From the NCBI RefSeq assembly GCF_013364235.1, contig NZ_CP054919.1, positions 5,302,267 to 5,366,266 on the forward strand: a stretch of 64,000 bases of DNA, read 5' to 3'. Below, in pieces: positions 1-8,440 of this stretch. The first letter of the stretch is position 1. Every line of letters begins with the position of its first letter. Under the pieces are notes generated by a model. That model had not been told where the DNA came from. It did not search any database and saw only the letters and a program-made list of their open reading frames with translations. This stretch comes from Kitasatospora sp. NA04385 (lineage in GTDB: Bacteria; Actinomycetota; Actinomycetes; Streptomycetales; Streptomycetaceae). Position numbers and translations under genes: made by a program.

Positions 1-2
1 CC

Positions 3-2072
3 GCCGCGCTGGACTTCGCCGCGCTGGACGCCCGGGCCACCGCGGTGGCCCGGGCCCTGGCCGAGCGGCTGGACGGCCCCGGCACCGTCGCGGTGGCCTC
101 CGCGCTGCACCCGGACTTCGCGGTCGCCTACTACGGCGCCGCCCGGGCCGGCCAGGTCGTCGCGGTGGTCAACCCGCTGATCCCGGAGATCGGCGTGCGG
201 CACGTGCTGGCCACCAGCCGGGCCCGGCTGGCCTTCGTCGACGCCGGGCTGCTGCCCAAGCTGAACGCCGTCCGCGCCGACCTGCCCGACCTGCGCGAGG
301 TGGTGCTGATCGGCGGCGCCGAGGACGGCACCACCCCGACCCTGGACGAACTGGTCGACACCGCCCCCGCCGACGAGGGCTGGCGGCCGCCCGCCGTCGA
401 CCCCGACGACACCGCCTGCATCCAGTTCACCAGCGGCACCACCGGACTGCCCAAGGCCGTCCGGCTGACCCACCGCAACCTGACCGTCAACGCCGAGCAG
501 ATCGCCGCCGCGCACCTGCTCGACGCCGACGCCGTCACCCTCAACCACTTGCCCACCTACCACCCGATGCACCTCAACTCGGCCGTCGCCGCGGCCGCCA
601 CCCAGGTGCTGTGCACCGCGCCCGAACCGGTCGACGCGGTGCACGCCGCCAACACCCACGGCGCCACGCACTTCTACAGCCTCCCGGTCCGGCTCGCCCG
701 GCTGGCCGCCGACCCGGCCCTCGACGGGCTGGCGCTGCGCACCGTCACCCGGATCGCCTCCGGCGGCTCCGCGCTGCCGGTGGAGGCCGCCCGCACGCTC
801 ACCGAGCGCTTCGGCATCCCGGTGTTCCAGGGCTACGGCCTGGCCGAGACCTCGCCGCTGACCCACAGCGACGACCCCGACCACCCCGCGCACGGCTCGG
901 TCGGCCGCCCGGTCCCCGGCACCGAGTGCCGGGTGGTCGACCTGGACAGCGGCGCCGAACTGCCCGCCGGACAGCCCGGCGAGGTGCAGCTGCGCGGCCC
1001 GCAGGTGATGAAGGGCTACCTGGGCGGGCCCGAGCGCGCCCCGGACGAGTGGTTCACCACCGGCGACATCGGCCGGACCGACGAGCAGGGCCGGCTGTTC
1101 CTGGTCGACCGGCTCGGCGACGTGTTCAAGGTCGACAACTTCCTGGTCGCCCCGTCCGAGGTCGAACAGGCCCTCACCGCCCACCCGCTGGTCCGCGAGG
1201 CCGTGGTGGTCGGGCTGCCCGACGGCCACGGCTACCGGGTGGCCGGCGCGCTGCTGGTGCTGGACGAGCCCGAGCGGCTCGCCGAGGTGCTCGGGCAGGT
1301 CAACGCCGAGCTGCCCTACTACCAGCGGCTGGTGCACGCCGAGGCGGTCGACACGATCCCGCGCTCGGGCAACGGAAAGATCCAACGCCGGGTCCTGGGC
1401 GGGCAGTTCGCCGCCCGGCTGGGCCTGAGCGACCCGCAGACCGAAGGGAGCGAGGGCATGGCCGCCCCGCTGTTCACCGTCATCAACACCTTCGTCCTCA
1501 AGGACCCGGCCGGCGGCGAGGCGTTCGAGCAGCGCTTCCTCGACCACGTCCAGTGGATGCGCGCCCAGTTCGGCTTCCGCGCCCACCAGGCGGTGCGCGA
1601 CACCGTGGACACCGGCGTGTACGTCAACTTCGGCTGGTGGGCCACCCCCGCCGACTTCCAGCAGGTGCTGGGCAGCGAGACCTTCCAGGCGCACGCCAAG
1701 GAGTTCCACCAGCTGGTGGACGTCCAGGCCGAGCCGTCCACGGGCGTGCTGCGCGTCGACGGCGAGGACACCGGCACCGTGCTGGCGGTCGAGCGCTTCA
1801 CCGTCACCGGCGACGCCGAGAAGTTCGAGGCCGCCTTCGCCGCCTGGACCGCCGCCGCCCAGCGGGTCGGCCTCGCCCAGGCCGACCTGGCCAAGGCCCT
1901 GATGCGCCCCGGCGGCTACACCGCGCTCACCCGCTGGGCGGACGCGGCGGCCCTGGCGGCGGCCCGCGCGCTGCCCGAGCACGCCGACCTGGCCGCGCTC
2001 GCCGACTCCGAGGCCCGCACCGCCGCGCCGGTGGCCGGCACCCGCACGCCCGCGGTGCCCACCGGTGTCTGA
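3..2072 (+). CDS. Acyl-CoA ligase fused to tandem ABM-type monooxygenase domain (5' partial)
   Basis: The reading frame is open from the window edge, so the N-terminus is missing. The first part is an ANL-superfamily adenylate-forming ligase: FTSGTTGLPK P-loop (nt 426-455), GYGLAETS core, TGDIG, and the lysine motif RSGNGKIQRR near nt 1363-1392. From nt 1458 a roughly 200-residue tail follows with two repeats of a dimeric alpha/beta-barrel (ABM) fold, marked by FxLK/FxVxGD strands and the VNFGWW segment. A good Shine-Dalgarno (AGGGAG) sits 7 nt before an in-frame ATG at 1458, so the tail may also be made as a separate protein. It overlaps the next gene by 8 nt, indicating coupling. Known for the families: ligases activate carboxylic acids as CoA thioesters, and ABM proteins oxidise aromatic polyketides without a metal. 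The substrate is not visible. Confidence 0.8.
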   Translation, partial: AALDFAALDARATAVARALAERLDGPGTVAVASALHPDFAVAYYGAARAGQVVAVVNPLIPEIGVRHVLATSRARLAFVDAGLLPKLNAVRADLPDLREVVLIGGAEDGTTPTLDELVDTAPADEGWRPPAVDPDDTACIQFTSGTTGLPKAVRLTHRNLTVNAEQIAAAHLLDADAVTLNHLPTYHPMHLNSAVAAAATQVLCTAPEPVDAVHAANTHGATHFYSLPVRLARLAADPALDGLALRTVTRIASGGSALPVEAARTLTERFGIPVFQGYGLAETSPLTHSDDPDHPAHGSVGRPVPGTECRVVDLDSGAELPAGQPGEVQLRGPQVMKGYLGGPERAPDEWFTTGDIGRTDEQGRLFLVDRLGDVFKVDNFLVAPSEVEQALTAHPLVREAVVVGLPDGHGYRVAGALLVLDEPERLAEVLGQVNAELPYYQRLVHAEAVDTIPRSGNGKIQRRVLGGQFAARLGLSDPQTEGSEGMAAPLFTVINTFVLKDPAGGEAFEQRFLDHVQWMRAQFGFRAHQAVRDTVDTGVYVNFGWWATPADFQQVLGSETFQAHAKEFHQLVDVQAEPSTGVLRVDGEDTGTVLAVERFTVTGDAEKFEAAFAAWTAAAQRVGLAQADLAKALMRPGGYTALTRWADAAALAAARALPEHADLAALADSEARTAAPVAGTRTPAVPTGV

Positions 2073-2823
2073 GCACTCCGACCTCCGGCTGGCGGGCCGC
2101 ACCGCCGTCGTCACCGGGGCGACCCGCGGCGTGGGGCTGGCGGTCGCCCGCCGGCTCCGCGCCGGGGGCGCCCGGGTGGTGGTCAACTACGCGCACTCCG
2201 ACCAGGACGCCGAACTGGCCCTCAAGGAGCTCGACGGCCTGCCCGGCGCCTCGGTCGCCGTCCGGGCCGACGTCACCACCGCCGCCGGGCTCGACCTGCT
2301 GCTCGGCGAGGTCCGCGACCGGTACGGCCGGCTCGACGTGTTCGTCCACAACGCCGCCCCCTGGCGGCCCACCCCCGCCGTCGGCGGTGACGCCGCGGCG
2401 GTCACCGCCGCCGTCGGCGCCGCCCTCGACCCGCTGCTGCGCGGCGGCGCCCGGATCGCCGAACTGATGGGCGGCGGGCCGGGCCGGATCGTCGCGGTCT
2501 CCAGCAGCGGCGCCCGCTCGGTGGTGCCCCGGTACGTCGCCGCGGGCGTCGCCAAGGCCGCGCTGGAGAGCCTGGTGCGCTACCTGGCGGTCGAACTGGC
2601 GGGCCGCGGCATCACCGTCAACGCGGTCTCCACCATGAAGCTCGACAAGGGCCCGGCCACCCCGCAGCCCGAGGTCGCCGCGGCCCTCGCCGCCCGCACC
2701 CCGGCCGGCCGGCTCACCACCCCGGAGGACCTGGCCGACGTGGTGGCCCTGCTGTGCAGCCCCGAAGCGGCCTGGCTGCACGGCCAGACCGTCACCGCCG
2801 ACGGCGGGCTCGGCCTGCTCTAG
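2065..2823 (+). CDS. SDR-family oxidoreductase with enoyl-reductase-like Y-x6-K site
   Basis: 252 aa, GTG start inside the end of the upstream gene. The Rossmann motif TGATRGVG (residues 17-24) and the HNAA stretch (95-98) place it in the short-chain dehydrogenase/reductase family. The usual YxxxK is absent: the residue four before Lys164 is Ala160, and the nearest tyrosine is Tyr157, giving Y-x6-K as in FabI/FabL enoyl-ACP reductases. The following KAALESLVRYLAVEL helix also resembles FabL. It could reduce an enoyl/enone in the pathway rather than a ketone, but this is inferred from the motif only. It ends with the usual TADGG segment. Confidence 0.82.
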   Translation: MSEHSDLRLAGRTAVVTGATRGVGLAVARRLRAGGARVVVNYAHSDQDAELALKELDGLPGASVAVRADVTTAAGLDLLLGEVRDRYGRLDVFVHNAAPWRPTPAVGGDAAAVTAAVGAALDPLLRGGARIAELMGGGPGRIVAVSSSGARSVVPRYVAAGVAKAALESLVRYLAVELAGRGITVNAVSTMKLDKGPATPQPEVAAALAARTPAGRLTTPEDLADVVALLCSPEAAWLHGQTVTADGGLGLL

Positions 2824-2850
2824 GGCCGGAACACCATCTGCCGGACACCA

Positions 2851-2890
2851 CCGGCCGCACACCCCGGCCGCACACCCCCGGCCGCACCCC
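2851..2890. repeat. Short tandem repeat, three units
   Basis: Three consecutive 13-14 nt units beginning CCGGCCGCAC fill most of the 85-nt gap between the SDR and the following hydroxylase gene. They end just before the Shine-Dalgarno of the hydroxylase. No function is evident; slippage in GC-rich spacer DNA is the simplest origin. Confidence 0.6.
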
Positions 2891-2908
2891 ACCGAGAGGA
2901 GCTGTTCC

Positions 2909-4150
2909 ATGACCGAGGAGGACACCGGCCGCGAGGCCGGTGCGGACGTCTGCGTGGTCGGCGCCGGACCGGCCGGGCTGGTGCTGGCCCTGCTGCTGCT
3001 GAAGTCCGGGCTGCGGGTCGCCGTGGTCGAACGCGCCCGCGCCCACCAGCGGGAGTTCCGCGGCGAGATCCTGCAGCCCGGCGCGATGGCGCTGCTGGAC
3101 CGGCTCGGCGTGCTCTCCGGCGCCCGCACCCGCGGCGCCCACCCGCACGAGCGGTTCCGGCTGGTCGAGGGCGAGCGGGTGCTGCTCGACATCGACTACC
3201 GCCGACTGCCCGCCCCGCACGACCACCTGCTGAGCCTGCCGCAGGCCCACCTGCTGGACGAACTGCTGCTGCACTGCGAGAAGTTCGAGGGCTTCGCGTA
3301 CTTCGACGGCCACCGGGTCGGCGAACTGCTCCGGGAGGACGGCCGCACCACCGGCGTCCGGGCCGGCGCGCTGACCGTCCGGGCCCCCGTGGTGGTCGGC
3401 GCGGACGGCCGCTACTCCAAGGTGCGCAAACTGGCCGGGATCGAGGCCGGCCGCACCGAGGCCTTCGACCTGGACGTGCTCTGGTTCAAGCTCAAGCTGC
3501 CCGAGCGCGCCCCGGGCGAGCGCCGCGACGTGCGGGTCTTCCGCGACGGCGGCAACCCGGTGCTCGCCTACGACTCCTACCCCGACGGCGCGCAGATCGG
3601 CTGGACCCTGCCGCACAAGGGCTACCAGGAGATCGCCGGCCGCGGCATCGAGCACATCAAGGAGCAGCTGGCCGGGGCGATCCCGCCGTACGCCGAGCTG
3701 ATCCGCGAACAGATCCGCTCACCGCGCGACGTCACCCTGCTGGACGTGTTCTCCGGCCGCGCCGAACGCTGGGCCGACGACGGCCTGGTGCTGATCGGCG
3801 ACGCCGCGCACACCCACAGCCCGATCGGCGCCCAGGGCATCAACCTGGCGATCCAGGACGCGGTGGTGCTGCACCCGATCCTGGTGCGGGCGCTCGCCGA
3901 CGGCGACACCTCGGCCGCCCGGCTCGGCGAGTTCGAGGCGCGGCGCGGGCCGGACATCGCCGCCGTGATGAAGCTCCAGGGCCTGCAGAGCAAGGCCATG
4001 CTCTCCACCGGCGGCCTGGCCGCCCGGATCCGGCCCAAGCTCGCCGGGTTCGTCCAGCGCACCCCGCTGGGCCGCAAGATCCTCGACCGGATCGCCTTCG
4101 GCAACCGCCGGGTGCGGATCGCCGAGGAGTGCTTCACCGACCGCGGCTGA
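2909..4150 (+). CDS. FAD-dependent aromatic hydroxylase (group A flavoprotein monooxygenase)
   Basis: 413 aa, ATG preceded by GAGAGGAG. The FAD-binding fingerprint VGAGPAGL lies near residues 17-24, the DG motif (VVGADGRYSKVRK) is mid-protein, and the second FAD/ribityl motif LIGDAAHTHSP is followed by GAQGINLAIQDA. This is the p-hydroxybenzoate-hydroxylase-type fold, which hydroxylates aromatic or quinone substrates with NAD(P)H and O2. It lacks the C-terminal thioredoxin-like extension present in the second hydroxylase of this cluster (6491-8110), so the two probably act on different positions or substrates. It closes the first gene block; a strong terminator follows. Confidence 0.88.
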   Translation: MTEEDTGREAGADVCVVGAGPAGLVLALLLLKSGLRVAVVERARAHQREFRGEILQPGAMALLDRLGVLSGARTRGAHPHERFRLVEGERVLLDIDYRRLPAPHDHLLSLPQAHLLDELLLHCEKFEGFAYFDGHRVGELLREDGRTTGVRAGALTVRAPVVVGADGRYSKVRKLAGIEAGRTEAFDLDVLWFKLKLPERAPGERRDVRVFRDGGNPVLAYDSYPDGAQIGWTLPHKGYQEIAGRGIEHIKEQLAGAIPPYAELIREQIRSPRDVTLLDVFSGRAERWADDGLVLIGDAAHTHSPIGAQGINLAIQDAVVLHPILVRALADGDTSAARLGEFEARRGPDIAAVMKLQGLQSKAMLSTGGLAARIRPKLAGFVQRTPLGRKILDRIAFGNRRVRIAEECFTDRG

Positions 4151-4219
4151 CCCCTGCCTCCTGATCCCTACCTGCGTACCGCCCGCTCGCCCGTCCGTCC
4201 GTCCGCACGACCGCGCCCC

Positions 4220-4255
4220 GGGGCGCCCCGCCGATCCAGTCCGGCGGGGCGCCCC
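4220..4255 (+). terminator. Factor-independent-type hairpin terminator
   Basis: A perfect 14-bp GC stem (4220-4233 with 4242-4255) with an 8-nt loop lies 70 nt after the hydroxylase stop. It has no U-run, as is common for Streptomyces terminators. It separates the first gene block from the sugar genes. The rest of the 4151-4446 gap should hold the promoter of the rmlA-type gene; a perfect 12-nt direct repeat (TCGCTGAGAAGA, 4416-4427 and 4429-4440) lies directly upstream of its start. Confidence 0.75.
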
Positions 4256-4446
4256 TTCGGCGTGCCCGGGCGCGGGCCGGCCCGGGGGCGCCGGTGCCGC
4301 GCGGCCGGCCGGTGCGGCATCGTTCCAGGTCGGGGCCGGGTGCAGTCCGCTTCCAGCGTTTCTCGACCGGACGCTCGGATCCTCCCGCTGTCCGGGAGCC
4401 CGGTGCACGCCGTACTCGCTGAGAAGATTCGCTGAGAAGAGGATCC

Positions 4447-5511
4447 ATGAAGGCTCTGGTGCTGTCAGGTGGGTCGGGCACCCGCCTGCGACCCTTCACC
4501 TACTCCATGCCCAAACAGCTGATCCCGATCGCCAACCGCCCGGTCATCGAGCACGTGCTCGACGGCATCCGCGCCCTCGGCGTCACCGAGGTCGGGGTGG
4601 TCGTCGGCGAGCGCCGCCCGGAGATCGAGGCCGTGCTCGGCGACGGCTCCGCGCTCGGCGTGCGGATCACCTACCTGAGCCAGCAGCAGCCGCTCGGGCT
4701 GGCCCACGCGGTCTCCGTCGCCCGGGAGTTCCTCGGCGACGACGACTTCGTGATGTACCTGGGCGACAACATGCTGCCGCAGGGCGTCACCGAGATCGCC
4801 GCCGAGTTCCGGGCCGAGCGGCCCAGCGCCCAGGTCGTGGTGTGCAAGGTCCCCGACCCGCGGGCGTTCGGCGTCGCCGAGGTCGACCCGGACGGCCGGG
4901 TGCTGCGGCTGGTGGAGAAGCCGGCCCAGCCGCGCAGCGACCTCGCGCTGGTCGGGGTCTACTTCTTCACCCCGGACATCCACCGGGCGGTCGCCGCGAT
5001 CGTGCCCAGCGCGCGCGGCGAGCTGGAGATCACCGACGCCATCCAGTGGCTGGTCGCCGAGGGCGCCGACGTCCGGGCCCGCGAGTACTCCGGGTACTGG
5101 AAGGACACCGGCCGGGTGGAGGACGTCCTGGAGTGCAACCGGGAGCTGCTGGACGGGATCACCCGCTCGGTGCGCGGCGAGGTCGACGAGCGCAGCGTCC
5201 TGATCGGCGAGGTGATCGTCGAGGAGAGCGCCCGGGTGGTCAACTCCCGGATCGAGGGGCCGGTGGTGGTCGGCCGCGGCAGCGTGGTGGAGAACAGCCA
5301 CATCGGCCCGCACACCGCGATCGGCCGGGACTGCCTGCTCAGCGACACCTGGGTGGACCACTCGATCGCGCTGGACGGCGCCACGGTCTCCGGCGTCCGC
5401 GGCGTGCACGGCTCGCTGATCGGCCGGTCCGCGGCCGTCACCAGCGTGCGCAGCAAGCACCACCACCGCCTGGTGGTCGGTGACCACACCCAGGTGGAGG
5501 TGGCGGCATGA
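4447..5511 (+). CDS. rfbA: Glucose-1-phosphate thymidylyltransferase
   Basis: 354 aa. The N-terminal nucleotidyltransferase signature LSGGSGTRLRPFT and the PKQLIPIANRPV segment identify the sugar-1-phosphate nucleotidyltransferase family, and LGDN marks the metal-binding site. The protein is longer than the roughly 290-aa RmlA of cell-wall rhamnose synthesis: it has a C-terminal left-handed beta-helix of hexapeptide repeats (about residues 245-345). This is the form usual in Streptomyces antibiotic clusters (StrD type). It makes dTDP-glucose, the first committed step of the deoxysugar pathway. Its TGA overlaps the ATG of the next gene, so the two are translationally coupled. Confidence 0.93.
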   Translation: MKALVLSGGSGTRLRPFTYSMPKQLIPIANRPVIEHVLDGIRALGVTEVGVVVGERRPEIEAVLGDGSALGVRITYLSQQQPLGLAHAVSVAREFLGDDDFVMYLGDNMLPQGVTEIAAEFRAERPSAQVVVCKVPDPRAFGVAEVDPDGRVLRLVEKPAQPRSDLALVGVYFFTPDIHRAVAAIVPSARGELEITDAIQWLVAEGADVRAREYSGYWKDTGRVEDVLECNRELLDGITRSVRGEVDERSVLIGEVIVEESARVVNSRIEGPVVVGRGSVVENSHIGPHTAIGRDCLLSDTWVDHSIALDGATVSGVRGVHGSLIGRSAAVTSVRSKHHHRLVVGDHTQVEVAA

Positions 5512-6494
5512 AGGTCCTGGTCACCGGTGGTGCCGGTTTCATCGGATCGCACTACGTGCGGACCCTGCTCGCGGACGGCTACCCCGGCGCCGAGGGCGCC
5601 GAGGTCACCGTCGTCGACAAGCTGACCTACGCGGGCAACCGCGAGAACCTGCCGGCCGCCGACCCCCGGCTGCACTTCGTGCACGGCGACATCTGCGACC
5701 TCGACCTGCTGCTGCGGCTGATGCCCGGCCACGACGCGGTGGTGCACTTCGCCGCCGAGTCGCACGTCGACCGCTCGCTGGAGTCGGCCGCCGAGTTCGT
5801 CCGCACCAACGTCGGCGGCACCCAGAACGTCATGGAGGCCGCGCTGCGCTCCGGCGTCGGCCGGGTGGTGCACGTCTCCACCGACGAGGTGTACGGCACC
5901 ATCGACGAGGGCTCCTGGACCGAGGAGTGGCCGCTGCTGCCGAACTCCCCGTACGCCGCCTCCAAGGCCGGCTCCGACCTGATCGCCCGCGCCTACTGGC
6001 GCACCCACGGGCTGAACGTGTCGATCACCCGCTGCTCCAACAACTACGGCCCGTACCAGCACCCCGAGAAGCTCATCCCGCTGTTCACCACCAACCTGCT
6101 GGAGGGCCGGCCCGTCCCGCTGTACGGCGAGGGCGCCAACATCCGCGAGTGGCTGCACGTGGACGACCACTGCCGGGCGATCCAGCTGGTGCTGGAGGGC
6201 GGCCGCCCCGGCGAGGTCTACAACGTGGGCGGCGGCAACGAACTGACCAACCGGCAGATCACCGAACTGCTGCTGGACCACCTCGGCGCCGACTGGAGCG
6301 CCGTCCGCAAGGTCGCCGACCGCAAGGGCCACGACCTGCGCTACTCGCTCGACGAGAGCAAGATCCGCGAGGAGCTCGGCTACCGGCCGCAGGTCCCGTT
6401 CGCCCGCGGCCTGGCCGAGACCGTCGACTGGTACCGCGACAACCCGGCCTGGTGGAAGGCCGTCAAGCACCGCGAGGAGGAGCAGGCAGCATGA
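5508..6494 (+). CDS. rfbB: dTDP-glucose 4,6-dehydratase
   Basis: 328 aa. It is an extended SDR with GGAGFIG at residues 7-13, the HFAAESHVDRS segment, the STDEVYG catalytic motif with Asp-Glu, and YAASK (Tyr/Lys pair). This is diagnostic for RmlB-type dehydratases, which form dTDP-4-keto-6-deoxyglucose using bound NAD+. ATGA overlaps occur at both ends (with the thymidylyltransferase upstream and the flavin hydroxylase downstream), so the three genes form one translationally coupled unit. The product is the branch point for all later sugar genes at 24.2-32.1 kb. Confidence 0.95.
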   Translation: MKVLVTGGAGFIGSHYVRTLLADGYPGAEGAEVTVVDKLTYAGNRENLPAADPRLHFVHGDICDLDLLLRLMPGHDAVVHFAAESHVDRSLESAAEFVRTNVGGTQNVMEAALRSGVGRVVHVSTDEVYGTIDEGSWTEEWPLLPNSPYAASKAGSDLIARAYWRTHGLNVSITRCSNNYGPYQHPEKLIPLFTTNLLEGRPVPLYGEGANIREWLHVDDHCRAIQLVLEGGRPGEVYNVGGGNELTNRQITELLLDHLGADWSAVRKVADRKGHDLRYSLDESKIREELGYRPQVPFARGLAETVDWYRDNPAWWKAVKHREEEQAA

Positions 6495-8110
6495 GCGACG
6501 CACAGGTACTCGTGGTCGGCGCGGGCCCGGTCGGGCTGACCGCGGCCCACGAACTGACCCGGCACGGCGTGAAGGTCCGGCTGGTCGACGCCGCGAGCGG
6601 ACCGGCCACCACCAGCCGCGCCCTGGCCACCCACGCCCGCACCCTGGAGACCTACGACCAGATGGGCGTGCTGGACGACCTGCTGCCCCGCGGCCAGCGC
6701 GTCGAGCACTTCACGCTGCACCAGAACGGCCGCCGGCTGGTCCGCTTCGACACCGACTACAGCCGGCTGCCCACCCGCTTCCCGTTCACCCTGATGGTCG
6801 ACCAGGTGATCACCGAGGAGGTGCTGCGCACCGCCGTCGCCCGGCTCGGCGTCCAGGTCGAGTGGGGCGTGCGGCTGGAGGAGTTCGAGGACGGCGGCGA
6901 CGGCGTCACCACCGTGCTCCGGCTGCCCGACGGCAGCGCCGAGACGGTCGGCTTCGACTGGCTGGTCGGCTGCGACGGCGGCCGCAGCACCGTCCGCAAG
7001 AAGCTCGGCATGCCGCTGCTCGGCGACTCCAGCGAGACCTGGCTGATCGCCGACGCGATCGTCGACTGCGACCTGCCCCGGGACAGCATCCACTGGATGC
7101 GCACCCCCGCCGGGACCGTGATGATGGTCCCCTTCCCGGACCCGGGCAAGTGGCGGCTGCTGGACACCGCCGACGCCTCGTACGAGAGCGACGAGGCGGT
7201 GGCCCGCCGCTTCGCCGAGAAGATCGCGACCGGCACCGGCAAGCCCGCCCGGGTCGAACTCCCGAGCTGGGTATCGGTGTTCACCATCCAGCAGCGGATG
7301 ATCGAGAAGATGCGCCGGGGCCGGGTGCTGCTCGCGGGCGACGCCGCCCACGTGCACAGCCCCGCCTCCGGGCAGGGCATGAACACCGGCGTCCAGGACG
7401 CCGTCAACCTGTCCTGGAAGCTCGCCGCCGTCCTGGCCGGACAGGCCGGGGAGGAACTGCTCGACAGCTACGGCGAGGAGCGCGTCCCGGTCGGCGCCGA
7501 ACTGCTCCGGTCGACGAAGATGGCCACCATGCTGGTGCAGCTGCGCAGCCGCCGGGCCGCCGCCGCGCTGCGCACCCTGTTCACCGTGCTGCGCAACCTC
7601 AAGCCGGTGAAGTCCAAGCTGGAACGCAAGATCATGGGCGGCATGTCGGCCCTCGGCCTCGGCTACGGCGCCGGGCCGCTCGCCCTGCCGGACGGGCCCG
7701 CCGGGCCCGGCACGGCCAAGGTCGCCCCCGGCGGCCGGATCGCCCTGGTCACCGACCCCACCCCCGGCTGGGAACTGCTGCTGGACGAACTGCGCACCCC
7801 CGGCTGGACGCTGCTGTCCTTCGCGGTCGAGGCCGACCACGCCGAACTGCGCCGCCTCGCCGAGGCCTGGCCCGCCGTCCGGGTCCGCACCGTGGTGCGC
7901 ACCGGCCGCCCCGACGTCCCCGGCCCGCTGGCCGACCCGGACGGCCGGATCGCCGCCGACCTCGGCGTGCCGGCCGGCGGCTGGCTGCTGGTCCGCCCCG
8001 ACGGCTACCTGGCCGCCTCCGGGCCCGGCCTGACCGCCTCCGGGCCCGAGCGGGCGCTGCGCGCCCTGGGGCTGCGCGAGCACGCCGCCGACCCGCTACC
8101 CGCCCGCTGA
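6491..8110 (+). CDS. FAD-dependent polyketide hydroxylase, RdmE/PgaE type
   Basis: 539 aa. The FAD motif VGAGPVGL is near the N-terminus, WLVGCDGGRSTVRK is the DG motif, and LLAGDAAHVHSPASGQGMNTGVQDAVNL is the GD motif region. The last 130 or so residues form the thioredoxin-like C-terminal domain typical of aklavinone-11-hydroxylase/PgaE-like enzymes (without the redox cysteines). Members hydroxylate polycyclic aromatic polyketides. Its presence is the main hint that the missing core is an aromatic (type II-like) polyketide. The gene overlaps rfbB by 4 nt. Confidence 0.9.
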   Translation: MSDAQVLVVGAGPVGLTAAHELTRHGVKVRLVDAASGPATTSRALATHARTLETYDQMGVLDDLLPRGQRVEHFTLHQNGRRLVRFDTDYSRLPTRFPFTLMVDQVITEEVLRTAVARLGVQVEWGVRLEEFEDGGDGVTTVLRLPDGSAETVGFDWLVGCDGGRSTVRKKLGMPLLGDSSETWLIADAIVDCDLPRDSIHWMRTPAGTVMMVPFPDPGKWRLLDTADASYESDEAVARRFAEKIATGTGKPARVELPSWVSVFTIQQRMIEKMRRGRVLLAGDAAHVHSPASGQGMNTGVQDAVNLSWKLAAVLAGQAGEELLDSYGEERVPVGAELLRSTKMATMLVQLRSRRAAAALRTLFTVLRNLKPVKSKLERKIMGGMSALGLGYGAGPLALPDGPAGPGTAKVAPGGRIALVTDPTPGWELLLDELRTPGWTLLSFAVEADHAELRRLAEAWPAVRVRTVVRTGRPDVPGPLADPDGRIAADLGVPAGGWLLVRPDGYLAASGPGLTASGPERALRALGLREHAADPLPAR

Positions 8111-8440
8111 GGCCCGGTCGGCGGCCGCGGGCCGCACCGGGGACGCGGCGGCGCGCGACGGCCGATCCGGGTGCCCGCACGGGCACCCGGGCCGGCCGCG
8201 CCCCGCCGCGCCTTTCCGTGCCCTCCCGCGCCCTTGTCGTCGCGCACCCCCTCTTCCGTTCTGCCGCAGGGCCGGTCCGACCACCCGTCGGGCCGGCCCT
8301 CGCGCGTGCCCGCGGGCCCGGGCGCCGGGCCCGGCGCCCGGGCCCGGTTCGAGGCGGACTCCACCCCCGGTGCAGCAGGGCTCAGGCGGGCGTTCCGACA
8401 CTCCCGCAACCGGACCCCGGCCACCACGTACGGAGGAGCC
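8111..8440. other. Intergenic region with strong inverted repeats
   Basis: 330 nt without a gene. It holds an 11-bp hairpin at 8167-8190 (2-nt loop), plausible as a terminator for the rfbA-rfbB-hydroxylase unit, and the perfect palindrome at 8313-8346 listed separately. The Shine-Dalgarno of the ligase gene is at 8432-8437. No clear -10/-35 pair was recognised. Confidence 0.6.
8313..8346. repeat. Perfect 34-bp all-G/C palindrome
   Basis: The 34 nt at 8313-8346 are identical to their reverse complement, centred on GGGCCC at 8327-8332, and contain only G and C. It lies 95 nt upstream of the 2-aminobenzoate-CoA ligase-like gene. It could fold into a cruciform or hairpin (terminator or 5'-UTR element) or be a dimeric operator. 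The sequence alone does not decide between these. Confidence 0.7.
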
